DNA of 64,000 nucleotides, from contig JAJEKV010000003.1 in assembly GCA_021234155.1 (NCBI GenBank), forward strand, positions 15,920,386 to 15,984,385. Direction: 5' to 3'. The notes under the pieces were generated by a model. The model was not told the origin of the DNA and searched no databases. It saw only the letters and a list, made by a program, of their open reading frames with translations. Position numbers and translations under genes: made by a program. This document shows, in pieces, positions 39,506 through 51,970 of this stretch (the stretch's first letter is position 1; every line of letters starts with the position of its first letter). The stretch is from Isoetes taiwanensis. Its lineage: Eukaryota; Streptophyta; Lycopodiopsida; Isoetales; Isoetaceae.

Positions 39506-40545
39506 GTTGAGCAGCAATAACTGCAGAAAATTACCATGGAATCTAGGAGGGATGCGGATTTGCTACTGTGGGAAAGAAACCAGGCACTTATCCAAGGATT
39601 ATGATTAGCTAGTAAATCAAATCAACTGACAATTTTATAAGGAGCATGCGCATACTTGAAATAAACATAATATGAAAAGACTGTTCTTTCAGTAATGGCT
39701 AAGTTTTATAATATGTTCACGGATGCAACAAATTGTGATCTCGCAGGTTTGTTAACTGAATGCCTGTTTGCTCTATTGCAGTTTTGATTGTCTGTCAGCC
39801 CGCTAACACAAGCGCAATTGTTGCTTTTATTGTCTCTTGGCGCGCTACATCTGTTATTTATAGAAGAAGTATTACAAGGATTATACTGCTTTGTCTCATA
39901 GTATTGGCTTCAAAAAGCTGCTAGATATGGCGAGTAAATGTCCAGCTCTGTTAGAACGCAGTATTACTTGTTCTCCAAGAAGGCAGCAAAGTGCCTATAT
40001 TTTCCTGTTATGTGTTTACCGGCGAGGGTGGTTGGTTATCCCTTTTTAAGGCATTTCAGACATATTGAAGGTGTTCTTTTGCTGGTTGAATATCCCACGA
40101 GAAAGCATTATAGTTTGTTCAATTTGCTGTGTCTTATTGACCATCTTCGAAACAGATCCCGATTTGAGAAACAGATTTTTCTGCTTGCCTTGGACATCTT
40201 CTTGGCACAACGATCAATGTACCTTGACCATAAGGGTGTCGAAGGGAGCTCTGTACATTACGAAAGGATTAAAAATTCAGAAGATCTATGGTATCTTTCC
40301 AGGTTTTGGGTGGTCCTCTCAGTTTTTGATCTGAAAGAGCTTAAGAATTTTGTGCGTGGTCACTTCTTTGCCTTTTTTGCTACTGATTCTATTGTTTGTT
40401 ATGAGACCTTCCCTATTGTTTCTAATGAGTACAAAGTTAGTTTGGAAGCTCTACTTTTTTAAGGCGAGGCAGATAGTAGTCCCCATGGACTTTCTCCAGA
40501 AGTATTGGTACTGAAACTTGGTGATATTTATATAATGCCTTTACT
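39506..40545 (+). other. TATC downstream region, copy B, with unassigned 174-codon frame
   Basis: An open frame runs 39938-40462 ('MSSSVRTQYYLF' start; 'KQIFLLALDIFLAQRSMYLD' and 'HYERIKNSEDLWYLSRF' inside). I recognise no family. It lies ~430 bases after the TATC stop on the same strand, has no clear start context, and its counterpart in copy A is broken. More likely TATC 3' UTR or an unrelated decayed gene than a functional protein. Confidence 0.25.
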
Positions 40546-43500
40546 GACTTTAAGAGAAAAAAACGACTAGGTAGGACTCATAACTCGGACTGCATCTCCC
40601 TCGTCCCCAAGTGTAAGGAGCTCTGCTTTGATTTTGAGTTGCTTCCACAATGATTGTAAGATAAAGTATTGGTCACGCAATCATGTTGTTTTGCACCATT
40701 GATCATTTATCTGGTATAACATATAGGGTATTCCTCACATCAACAACTCTAACTCAAACTTGTCTAAAGAGCTATAAAAATATGCAAAAAGAGCGGTAGA
40801 GGAATGTTGGGAGCGGCAGCACCACTGCCGGTTTTCGACCAAGAATCTTCCTCTATCAGCCAATTACCTAGCATAATGAGACAGGTGCAAGGATAAAATA
40901 ATAGTCCTTCCTGGAAAAAAAAATATCTACCCTTAAAAATGAGACAGGTACAAGGACAAAATAAAAGTCCTTGCTGGAAAAAAAAATGTGAATTAGATTT
41001 GGTCACGTGTGAGGAAAAGGGAATTCTTTGTAAAAATAGGTTAATCACCATTTTGTAGTTGCTCCAATTGCGTCGTGCCATGTGGCCCCTTTGCTTTTTC
41101 CATGATTTTACCAAAAAATTTCCATACCTCTCCGATGCAGCGGCTGCCATTTTTCTACTTGCATCCATCGATTTTTTTACCTATGTTTTGAGAGCTTTGC
41201 CTTCCATTTCAACGATTTCTACCTACATAAAATGGTGATTAACTTATTATTGCATTGCAACAACAACATTTGAAATGAGGTGCACCGTGGACCGCGGTCG
41301 TCGGATCCGTTAATCCATGACCCAGAGTGTATGTTAGGATATATGGGTGCCTTTTGTTTTGATGATGGTCATTTATGATTTGAAATGCCTATGATTTTAA
41401 AATATGAAATACGGGTGTACTATGATTTTGGAATATAAAATACGGAAACTCGATATATAAAACAAAGTTTAGGGCACAATCAAAAGATCTACTTAACAAT
41501 GTAAGAATATAAGATCACACGATTTTTGCTTCTAAGCAAGAATTAATTCATTAGAGAAATTTCATTTTCTCGATTGACAATAAAATAGATTGTAACGTTT
41601 GCCAGAAAACTAAATAATTGTCCTCCTTGGCTATAATGCAACGACTAACGATGCAAATTTCGGATGATCAGTACTATTGCGTTATTTATGTGGTAAATTA
41701 AAGTTCTAGAATGAGAAATGAAGTGCTTGAACAGATCGTCAAAGCGATTTATCAAAGCAGCTAACCAAGTTAAATTGCGATATGGCTACGGTAAGCTAAT
41801 AAAAAGGAGGCATTAAAAAACAAGAACTACTTCTTGTCTAAAGTCGCCAACGCGATCTTGTAAGAGCAAAATAAGTGATAAAATAACATACTACATAGCA
41901 TATGATAATTATCTACTTAATAAATTATATTACACTAGAAAAAATGCTCAGCGTTGCTGGGCTTTTCGTTGGGCAAAGTAGTGGATTTAAGTAGAGAACA
42001 TCTAAGAGGCTAAGTTTTAGGGAAGTAAAAGCTAGAAACTATGCTTTAGGAAGTCGAGTTGAGTTGTAAGTCAAGAAGCTTGTAGTGGCTTTTTGAAACA
42101 TGGTTCAATAAATTTTCAGACCATGATGCATATTTCCATGACGGAGTTAATGCATCTGCATCTTAACTTATTTTCATGTGTTCACCCTTAGCAATATGAT
42201 ATGTATGCCACATGTGCATTAAAAGGAGTTTGGCCTTTCTAAAGTTGGACCACTATTGAAGCTCAAAAATGCAAATGGACATAATCAGTATGAATTAATT
42301 CCTTCTAATTTACGTAGAGCTCCTAAATGTAGTTTACAATACTGCTAGAGATAGTGAAGATGGTTCTTCATTTTCATAACTTCTGCCTTCTGCTTTTTAC
42401 TAACTATAATTTAGGAAATGTAGAGATGTTCTCACTTTAAACTTTATATGAATATGTCTTATCCAGACAAAAGCAAGGAGGCTTCAATATTGAACATACT
42501 TAACTTGTAATCCTAATGGGGACCTTAATTGCATTGCTCTACAAACTTTGGGATGATATAAAATGTTTAACATCCAGCCATATCTTTTCAAAATAAAAAG
42601 AGAAAAGCAAGTGCTACATGTATGACAATAAGGCTATCAACAAACATCTCCTAAATTGGCAAGAATACACCCACCCCAAAAACATGTAGAAAAGTATATT
42701 TGTTTGTAGGTAGACCAACTGAAAAAGGCTTGAAAATGGCGAGAATGCTCATGCGAGAATGCCAATGAAATAAATGTACATTGTATGAGAAGTTGAGTTG
42801 AAAAATCCGAATTGTCAAAATACCCAAAGATACCTAAAGGTGGGAGACCAACCTACTTTTAGTTTCAGTTAAGGTAGTTAAAGATCTTCAACAATGGATA
42901 TAATTGGTCTCTCTAGGTACAGTCATATACAAGAATGAGAATAAACTATCAATGTGATTCTACAAGACGATAGTTATCATCTATAATAAAAAAGATGAGC
43001 CATGTACAAATATATATCTGTATAGCCATCAAAGATTCCAGAAGCAAAATATCCTACCATAAGTGGGATATGAAGGCAATTGCCACTTTGGTAAATTAAA
43101 ATTCACCATTCTGGGAAGAGAAAGAACACAAAAATCTTATATAGGCTTTTCATTCATCACAACAACATTATACAATGTGTGGAAAAATCTGAATGGGGAG
43201 CTGACCATAGGAACAATGTTTAGCTACTCCATAAGTGAAATAAGAAAATATACAAAGGCAAGAGAGAGGACAATGGCGACAACTTCTCATCGGGATAAAA
43301 AACCCCGCCTTGTCGGGTTTTCGAGGAAAACCCTAATGAGAAATGGTCGCCAACAGCCTCGAGGATGCCCTGAAGAGCAAGGTAGAAAATTGGTGAAGCT
43401 AGCCAAAATGCACGTCCACGCCATGGAATGTGCGAAACCTGAGAAAAAAGAGAAATGCCTAGAAAGTACCTGTTAGACGTTAGAAAAAATAGGTACAACC

Positions 43501-43584
43501 ATGGCAGGCGAGCATCTAAGAAAATAGTCCCTAGAAAGCAAAAAACACACATTAGACGTTAGGAACGGTAAACAAACATATATA
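40546..43584. other. Non-coding, nothing recognised (copy B)
   Basis: Counterpart of 17561-20650. It includes the ~60 bp tandem duplication at 40877-40987. Differences from copy A increase rightwards from about 41600. Confidence 0.45.
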
Positions 43585-43760
43585 GAGAAAGAAAGCATCA
43601 CCGAGAGGCGAAAAAAGAAAAATAGCATCACCAATGGGTGGAAATCATCTAGCATCACCCAACGGGTGGAAAAATATAGACATAGTCACCCAGTAGGTGG
43701 AAAATAATTTGCATCAGCCATTGGATGGAAAAAAACATCACTTAATGGGTGGTCAGTACT
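43585..43760. repeat. 'catcacc...gggtggaaa' minisatellite (expanded in copy B)
   Basis: About six variants of a 25-30 base unit of the form 'catcacccaacgggtggaaa'. Copy A (20650-20780) has only about four, more degenerate, units. This is one of the few length differences between the copies that looks biological. Confidence 0.6.
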
Positions 43761-44089
43761 GAACTGAAATATATAAAAAATAGACAAACTCATAACAACA
43801 TATAAGGGCGGGTAGGGTGGGAAGCAATGGACAAGGAAAGAGATGCTGCTGTGAGAAAACGCTAATAACTAGCCATAAGAATCCCATCGATCCGAGCCAT
43901 CGGATCGGCATTCTCGAATGGGCAAGCATGCATCTCTTGCATGCATTTTCTCGTGGCTCGGTTCATTTGGGATCACTATTTCTTGCGCATTCTTCATCGA
44001 CTTCTCATCGGCGCTTTCTCCTCTCTGCCAGCCCTCGACTCCCACCCACCCTCCCTTAATATGTATATTATTGTAAATGTTGTTTTTGT

Positions 44090-44180
44090 TGCGTGGCATG
44101 CATGACCAGCCCTCGCTTTTTCGAGGTTGTTTTTTGTCGCGTGGCACACGTGACCAGCCCCTTGCTTTTCAAGGTTGTTG
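44090..44180 (+). repeat. Two tandem 48 bp hairpin units
   Basis: Two units starting 'gcgtggca' at 44091 and 44139, each followed by 'tgaccagccc' and a small hairpin. Unit 1 has CCTCG/CGAGG arms (44111-44126), unit 2 CCTTG/CAAGG arms (44160-44174). The arms differ by a paired change (C:G to T:A) that keeps the stem. Copy A keeps a CTCG...CGAG hairpin at 21098-21112 but has lost the second unit. The 'gcgtggca' word and 48-49 base period recur in the array at 63520-63796. Confidence 0.65.
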
Positions 44181-45560
44181 TTTTCTTACCTTTGTGTTCT
44201 AGTTTGTTGATGTGCAGGTACAGGGGGATGCGCAACTCCGTCTTCTTCAGGCTTCGGGGGTTTCTTTGTGGGAGTTTTTTTTTTACATCCTTACGTTGTG
44301 TCTAAGCCCCTTGCAGAGGGCTTATCACTAGGGTTTTTCCTCAAAAACTCGAAAAGGCGAGGTTTTTAATCCCGATGATAAGCTCTCTGCAGGTACACTT
44401 AACCGACATCCGTAGAATTTTTTTGGGGTCCAGATGATATAACTGGATATTCCCTTTGTTTTTTCATTGTGGGTAGCTTGCAAATATGCACCTACCCACT
44501 CTCAACCATTGTAGAATTCTGTTGAGATGAATGAAAAGCCTAGCTAGAGCTTTTGTCTATTTTCATGTGAGCCCTTCGAGAATGACGAGCATATATAGCT
44601 GCTTGTCCCATCCCAGAATGTCGATCCGAGGGCTCGGATCGATGCTATTCTGGGAAGAGACTCGCAAAGAACACAAAAACCGGCCGACCACCAGAGAACT
44701 TCCTTATCTACAAGCCCAGCCGACGGGAAATGTCTAATTGTCGAAAGCAACGACGCGAACCACATGGCGCGAGACCCCCATCTGTCGTGACATGAACATC
44801 AACACGTGGAACTCCTGGGGCAGTCGTTGCAAACGAAAGAGGAAGATGGCCAACGACGATGCCTGCGACTATGTGCACGAACAACATCATACATGCCCTT
44901 GTATTGCTGCGAGCTAAAAACATCATGGATCAAATAACAAAAAGGTTCAAGGCGAGAGAATGATAAGATGGCTATGGTCGTATGAGGAGGAAAAATGGAA
45001 GGTCTACATTAGATCTAGCAAAAAGAAGAGGAAAATGTAGGAAAATGGTAAAAAATTATGTGCTAATGTATAAGGGCAAAAAAGAGGAACCATGTTATCG
45101 ATAGTGGGTCGGAATAAAGAACATTTCTAAGCAGAAATGTTACATAATGAAGCATGGAAACAAATGTGACATGAAATAACCACAGGATCCAAGGTGAAGA
45201 TAAGGTTATGGCCAAGGATAGTGGGGAGATGAAGGGCGAGGGCTTCAAGGCTAGAGTGGAATTGTTGAGACTGGCGATATGAAAAAGTGGAGCTACGAGA
45301 ACAAAGGAGTCAAGAATGACAATTCTGGGCAAGGGTGCAATAAGAATGTAAAAAATGTCAATGACAAGGATGGTGTAATAAATCATCTCTGTGATAAATC
45401 AAGAGATTGTATCATGCAATAAAAGATGTGCCGAGTCTAAAAAAACATATACAAATATAAAGAAACCAACCTAACAATAGGGCATGTCAATCAATTCGAT
45501 CAATAAAGAAGAGCCTTGGCAAGTTAACTAATTAAGTGTAAGTGAACTAGAAAGATAAGT

Positions 45561-45585
45561 AAGATAGATAGATAGATAGATAGAT
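45561..45585. repeat. (GATA)n microsatellite, copy B only
   Basis: About six tandem GATA units. The copy-A counterpart near 22515-22530 has no tandem GATA run. Confidence 0.85.
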
Positions 45586-47037
45586 GAATTATCAATAGAC
45601 ATGAAATTACTTTCTTGAGAAAATGAGAACTATTGAGAATGACTCCAGGAAACACAACATAAAACAAGAATGTATCCAATGTAAAATCTATGTCACACAA
45701 GCTCAATAGGGTGCCAAACGCAAATACATTATAACCAGAAAAATTTGAAATGGTATAGCCCAAAACTGTAAAAATTGATGATAGGAAACATTACGTAAAC
45801 TAAATTTGCCAAATAAACAAGGTGCTGTGCACAGAGGGTTGCCCTCCATGGCTGGAGGGTTTTGGGCATGATCTGTGCCCTCTACCTTGCATATGCTAGA
45901 ATGCCAGAGTGACAAGAAAAGGCTATGGTGCAACTTGGTGCCGAATCTAGACCTGTGCACTGGAAAAAACAGAGGCAGGCTGATCATCATGCTCTGGAGT
46001 CATTGCCATCACATAGGGAACACAAAAAGTGATTGTGCTATGTTTGCCACGTGTTCTCGAACCCAAACACCCCAACACGAAAACCACAGATGAAAATAAC
46101 CAAAACCTTCCGTGTCAAGAAACGTAATTTCTACCATCATCAAAATACATTTTTTGTGTACGAATACAAAGACCATACTAAATCATATGTTATGCCGATC
46201 ACATTTCTTCACAAAGGAAGATAATGGCATCCCACTGGGAAGTTATTTAGTAGTGAGAAACCAAACGTAGAACCAACTCAATTTTGCCAAGCAAAAAAGT
46301 TTGAGGTTCTCGAAGAGTAGGATTCTGGATTGTGGCATACACTAGATGGCTGCTAAATCATAACAAGGTCTATTATTTCACAAAGTGGTCTAATGTATAA
46401 ACATGATCACAAATGTTGCCAACATTATCTTTAAAGTTGCAGGACAAATTAAAATCTTGATAAATATGCATGAAACCGCTGGCATAAACCATTATTTTTT
46501 TTTTCCAAATCATCCCTAGTGGCTCAATCATCAACATTCCAAAGGCTAGAGTGGATCCCCATAGGCCGATTTATGCCATAATGCACCCTAATCACCTTGT
46601 TGTTTTCAAAATCTTAACAAGAACATCATCCACATAGAATCTGTAATAGTTTTGATAAAGTAGACATTTAGTACAATACACAAAAACTAAGTATTATGAA
46701 ATTCCTTAGAAAAGATGTATACATATATGCTTCAAGAAGTCATGCATAAGGTACATGGGCTTAACCTACCAGCCATTAGAAAGTCCGTTGTCGCTCGTGA
46801 TGAACCGGGCCAAGGGATTACATATATGTTCTTTTGTATAGAAACGATCATCCTTTATACAGCCTCAAGACATCGCTTTCATTTGATTTATTTCTGCAAA
46901 AGTCATAAATTATGACGTAAGTATGAAGAAATTGCTTGAACCCACTCTTATCCAATCCTTTTCCCAAATAATCCAATAGAAGGTTTAGTTGATGTGCCCA
47001 TTTTGGGATGTCAAGCTCCGCCAACTTCTTCATAATC

Positions 47038-47075
47038 CCTCTCCCTCTCCCTCTCCCTCTCCCTCTCCCTCTTCC
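47038..47075. repeat. (CCCTCT)n microsatellite, copy B
   Basis: About six CCCTCT units. Copy A has an irregular TCCTC tract at 23998-24032 instead. Confidence 0.85.
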
Positions 47076-48872
47076 TCTATTCCACTATGCTTGAGCAAAA
47101 ATAACATAAGACTAAATGACAAACATAACTATACTTTGGCAAAAGATAAATTCAAAGAATATAAAGATTTCTTATCGCTTAATCGCCTGGTCACATTCAT
47201 GACATTCACCAAATATGACACCGGGTAATATTTTATCTAAGCATGCATGCAAATAATTATATTAGAGGATATTCCTAAATGCTACAAAAATCTGGTCTCC
47301 TCATATAGATGGTCTATCAAGAATCTGTTGAGTCTTAACGAATCTCTAGGTTGGCCCTTGGGAGATCCTTTGTACCTTCCGCAGCTTCACTGGCACGATT
47401 AGCTAGACAACATGTCTATGCCAATCCGTATTTCAACAAAAACAGAAAAGCTCACAATCAAGTGAATATACTCTAAAAAATTCAAAGGAAAACCATAATG
47501 ACAGCTTCCTACAATTGCATCAACACGTAGAAAGTAAAAAACATAATTATTCCATCCCTCTTTATGCCTACAAGATCTTTGATGTCTAGAAATAGATGAA
47601 GATCACCGTAGTCCCCTCGCAAAATGAAAAGACAAATCACATGCATCACAACATTTATTAAAAAAGCCATGAGAATAGTGCATGGTACAAACCGGAAAAT
47701 AGAGGAAAGGGTAATATGGTCGTGGAACCCGTGTTCCAATGTAAAGATCTTGAGACATCGTACTTTATTGAAAAGCCAAAGATTTCAATGCCATCACATG
47801 TTTCGTGACTTCCCTAGAACGTCTTATAATACAAATATTGTGCCTTATAATACAAATATTGTATAACTCCTAATGCGCTTAATCATGTTGTCCCGCCTAA
47901 ATGTTAGATACAAGATGAATAGTGATCCTCACTAGATAATAAAGAAAAGTAATGCCGAAAAATATAGCTCAAGCGCATTGTTGGAAGGCGGTTTCTACAA
48001 AACCCGAGCCTAATGTTAGCATGGTGTATGATTTAGATTGGTGGTAAATGCTAAGAGTATCGCTCAAGAAAGCATGGCTTTTATAATAATCCCGATGCCG
48101 GTGTTGACACGGGTATGATTTACGTTAGTTTCGGGGCTGACACAAATTGATGCAGATGAGCTTTTGAATATGCCCGCTAGCAGCCCACAACCGCTGCTTT
48201 GTCATAGTTTTTCTAAAAGAGGGACTCATAGAGAATATCTCAGAGATTATGCCCAAGCTTAGAGCATTGGCTGATGCTCACACAATTTGAAACACAAATC
48301 CATGAGAATCAAGAGTGATCTGCTTTGATAAGTTGCCACCACATATGATAAGATGGCATTCCGTGATCTGGTTCCCTTCCTTAAGGAAAATAAGGCTAGT
48401 GGTTATGCGGAACAAGCAAAGCATGATGTTTCAGTTGCATGGGACAGACTATGATGTGATCTTTGCATGCGAACTTTGCACTTTATAATCTTTTGCATAA
48501 TCGGACGGTGTTTTTACACGGACTTTCAAACTGCTTTTCTGGAGGAAAATTTAAACAATGAAGACCATGTGAAGCGGCGGATGGTTTAGCAACAAGATCT
48601 GCAAGCTAAAAAAGGTGATCCGGTATGGAGAGACCTGCACTAGTGGAATCAACGCAAAACGACTACTCAGCTCAAATGCAAATACCTATTCCATAGGAGG
48701 TCCGAAGGAGGGCAACCTTACCTCCAGTCTCTTTGCACTTGAGATTGTGCCACCCTCGATTTATGAACAGCAAATAAGGACCGATCAGGCAAAAAGTAAG
48801 TGGCGAGGAATATGCCATACTAATGAAGCAGACACTAACCTCAAGGAAGAAATGTCATAGGTGCCAAAGCAG

Positions 48873-49025
48873 GTTTATTTTGCCAAATTTTATTCTCTTG
48901 GAACAGAGTCAAAGCATAAAGCAAGACTTGTTGCTAAGGGTTATTCTAAGCAATAGGATCTTAATTACACGTAAGTTCTTGCAAATGTCAAAGTTGGAAG
49001 CAACAAATACCGGTCTTAAACTCTT
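48873..49025 (+). pseudogene. Copia reverse-transcriptase remnant, copy B
   Basis: In one frame it encodes 'VYFAKFYSLG' followed by '[17 protein letters not shown]', then a TAG, 'DLNYT' and a frame break before 'VLANVKVGSN'. This matches the fingers region of Ty1/Copia reverse transcriptase ([29 protein letters not shown]). No catalytic YVDD box, integrase or RNase H is seen nearby. The relic ends at the right edge of the duplication. Confidence 0.7.
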
Positions 49026-49066
49026 CCAACAATACGAAACCTGCAAAATGATTACTTTCGCCAAGG

Positions 49067-50921
49067 TCTCGATTAAAAGTTGAGTTTTAACCAGTAGAAA
49101 CGCATCCCTTTGTCGCGGTCTCCTGGGAAGGGTGAACATGAAATCCATGTAGCCCTCGTATTAGCACTCGACACGCAACAAGCTTGAAGCTGGATTCTAA
49201 CATAGACGCAACAATCAAGAAGATAAGACACAACCCATGCAATGCAGATAAAACAACCTCGTGGCCCAAACAACACTGATAACATGTATGTGCATCTAAC
49301 CTCCTTATTGACGAAAACAAATCTCTTTATTGATGAAACAAATGGTACATGATAGCCTGTTCTCGCATGTAACCACGTGCATTTGGCCTTCAAATTACCA
49401 CCAGTTGAACCCCAAGGATTTTGCCTGTCTAAAAGAAATTAACAAAATCTAAATCAAGCTCGGGAGATCTAACCTCTAATTCTAAGATTTTAGCTGTCCA
49501 GAACTATCTTCAACAACCTTCAAAAACTCCACCTACAATCGTCCAAATCACTTCATTGGAGAGCTTAGACGGCAAATAAAAATGAAAATTGCAAAAGCGA
49601 ATAAAGTAAAGAAGGACGAACTCTCCCTAGGTAAGGTCATGGCCATGGGAACATGCCTTTAATCAAGTTTCTCTCCACACATCCCGGAGAGACAAAGCTT
49701 CCGGACATTGCCAGCTCCAAGGTCGGGTTGCTGCAGCCTCGAGCAAGGAGCGAGCACCGGTTTCCCGGTTTCCACAGTTCCTCTCCAGCAACAGGGGCAA
49801 CCGAGCATTTACAGCCTATGATGGGTTTTTAGCAGTCATTGGCATATTCTGGGTATATATTGGCATATACCTAGCATATGCCACAAACCCACCTCAACAA
49901 GGGCTTGCCCCCTTAGGGGCAACCCAAAAATACTTTATGATAAAAATGCAATGTAACGCATTTGAAAAGCAATGTGAAAATGTGAAATAAAAGAGAACCG
50001 ATAGTTTTGAAATAAGACATTATAAAGAAATTTGAAAACATGCCGAAACCAATGAATAGACTCCCCAATATAAATATGTAGCATAATAACAGGGGGTTTT
50101 TTTGTGTTTTTGTACGCTTTTCACAAAGATTTTCCTAAGATTTCATGATGTATTCGAATAGATGTACTAATGCGTACATCTAGAGTGCACCATTTCTTAG
50201 TCGTTGATTTAGCTTTTTTTTTTTTTTTCAATGGTCCAACATCCAAGGGCTCACAACAAAAGCCCTCTTTTTATTTTAGGGGCTGAACATGTATGCAAGC
50301 CTTGGCCACCGTTTCTATGTTATGGCGAGAAGAGAAGGCCCCCTATCACGATTCCCTGCATGACGACTGCAGCATGTTTTTTCTTTCCGCTTTTTCTTTC
50401 TCTTCATGCTTGTTTCTGTTTTGAGAAGCATGTGCCCATGGCTCAGTACATCTGAACCTCAATGGTTGTGGAAAACGCTTATGTGCAAGTAACCTTGCCA
50501 ATCCGGCAGGAGAAGAGGCAGCCCCCACTGGTTTTTGGTTTGGCAATTTCGTGAAGAAGGATAATGGCAAGAAGAGTGGAAATCTGGTGATCCTTGCATA
50601 TTAGACAAGATGAAGGCCTTCTCCCTCCTTTAACCGTAATGCATGAGCTCTGCTTATTTTCTTTGTCACAAGCTGCTAGAACTTCCACGAGAATGGTCTT
50701 TTTCTTATTTTCTTCAGGTGATCATCCGCTAAAACTTCCCAAATATTGGAAGACGAACCTTTGAGTTCAAGCTTCTAGGATGGCATCATGTAAATCTACT
50801 CAAACTATGACTTGCATTTGAAGCGAGCATTGGAAGAGGATTTTGCCTCTGCTGATGATCGTATAGAGAAATTACTTGCTATATTTCATTAGGTTTTGGG
50901 CTCATTGGATCCGGTTTGCAG
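49067..50921. other. Single-copy flank, nothing recognised
   Basis: No protein family seen in either strand. The minus-strand frame 49073-49393 and the + frame 50231-50455 have no recognisable domain. A poly(T) run lies at 50214-50229. Confidence 0.4.
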
Positions 50922-51055
50922 GTCAAGCCTTGCTTGCTTTTCGAACCAAAGATAACATCAGATCCTAATGGGGTTCTATCTAGTTGGAAAGCGGTCGATG
51001 AGACTCCATGCCAGTGGTTTGGCGTTGGTTGCTTTAATGATAAACTTATTAGTCT
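50922..51055 (+). pseudogene. LRR receptor-like kinase N-terminal (LRRNT) exon fragment
   Basis: After an acceptor ('ggtttgcag', ending 50921) the DNA encodes 'QALLAFRTK', then, one base out of frame, 'KITSDPNGVLSSWKAVDETP' followed by 'CQWFGVGC' and 'DKLISL', and stops at a consensus GTAAGT donor (51056). This is the cap domain before leucine-rich repeats of plant receptor-like kinases: ALL-F-SDP-G-L-SW, then the paired cysteines around W-GV-C. No LRR or kinase exons follow before the SDR exons, so it is an isolated exon or the start of a gene broken by rearrangement. The frameshift may be a sequencing error. Confidence 0.7.
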
Positions 51056-51373
51056 GTAAGTAGTCGAACCTATCATGCCTTTTGCATTCTACTAGGATCT
51101 TTAAGGTAAGGGAAACAAGATTTCAGAACTCAAAGATAATTTCACCCATTTATATTACCAAAGAAATTAGAATGCAGAACCAAAGATCGGTCATATGCTA
51201 AGGAGGGTCATCATCATCATGCATCGGTCGCCTTGAATCGAGATAGCGGTAGCTTCTCCCCCGTTATTGCTTTTTCTCAGAGCTTATATAGCTATCCCCT
51301 AGTTATTCATTGAGTTGTAACATATCAAATCTGTTCTAATTCATTCTCTTCAAACTTGGCCACATTCTTATAG
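51056..51373. other. Non-coding between LRRNT exon and SDR exon
   Basis: Intron-like AT-rich DNA, with no coding similarity. Confidence 0.4.
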
Positions 51374-51726
51374 GGAGAGAAAGCACTTCGCGATGTTTAC
51401 TCTAAGGATGGTCACTTAAGCTACTATATTGTGAGGCCTGGTGGATTGAACAATAAGGAAGGTGGCCGTACAAAATCATTGCTGAAAAAGGTTAGTTTTC
51501 TATGATCAGTTTTGCACTTACTAGATAACTAAGATCCATTTTATTTTTTGTCAGGGGATAAAGGAACGGGATCCATAAGTCGTCGTGATGCCGTTGCGAT
51601 GTCAACACTGTTGTTGTTGCCTGTGTGGATGGACTTTGTACTCTGAATGTGACATTTGAAATTTATTGTGATATCCAGCAACCACCTTTAAATGGCCTAA
51701 AAGATATTTTGTCATTAGACCCTGAC

Positions 51727-51740
51727 AACAATTAGCATGA
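51727..51740 (+). repeat. LINE target-site duplication, left copy
   Basis: 'aacaattagcatga', repeated exactly at 57156-57169 directly after the poly(A) tail. The first two A's are ambiguous with the tail, so 12-14 bp. Confidence 0.9.
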
Positions 51741-51970
51741 GAGAGACATTGGGGATGAGGCGCTCAGATGGGCGCCATGGTGATGGCGGCCGTGGTGGCC
51801 TGGTGAATCCTTCATAACTTCTGCATCCGGACTCCATTTTCAGCAATTTTTGGTTCGTTGAAAAGCTCTTTCAGTGTTCCTTCTTCTTGTACATATTTTT
51901 CTTTGGTTCTTGCTGTGTTGGCGGCCGGTTTTGATACCCCTGTTGGGGCCTCCTGCTTAAACCCCTGAAT

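Larger units (their letters stand above)
43761..48872. other. Decayed transposon-like DNA, copy B
   Basis: No intact gene. Contains hairpin repeats (44090-44180), two microsatellites and, at its right end, a Copia RT relic. The minus-strand frames are short and unrecognised. Confidence 0.4.
26007..49066 (+). repeat. 23 kb tandem duplication, copy B
   Basis: Direct repeat of 3071-26007. The left edge is at 'tcatcacaacatc' (26007). The right edge lies between 'aaaatgattactt' (49058) and 'aaggtc' (49066), after which 'tcgattaaaag' is unique. Each A/B pair is noted in the entries of copy A. Copy B has the better TATC reading frame, but its ABCG7 fragment is more damaged. Confidence 0.93.

Noticed and set aside
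40764-41168. 134-codon minus-strand frame in copy B
   Set aside because: Overlaps a tandem duplication, is absent from copy A and matches nothing known.
43063-43476. 137-codon plus-strand frame
   Set aside because: Frame is disrupted in copy A, the product is low complexity and no domain was recognised.
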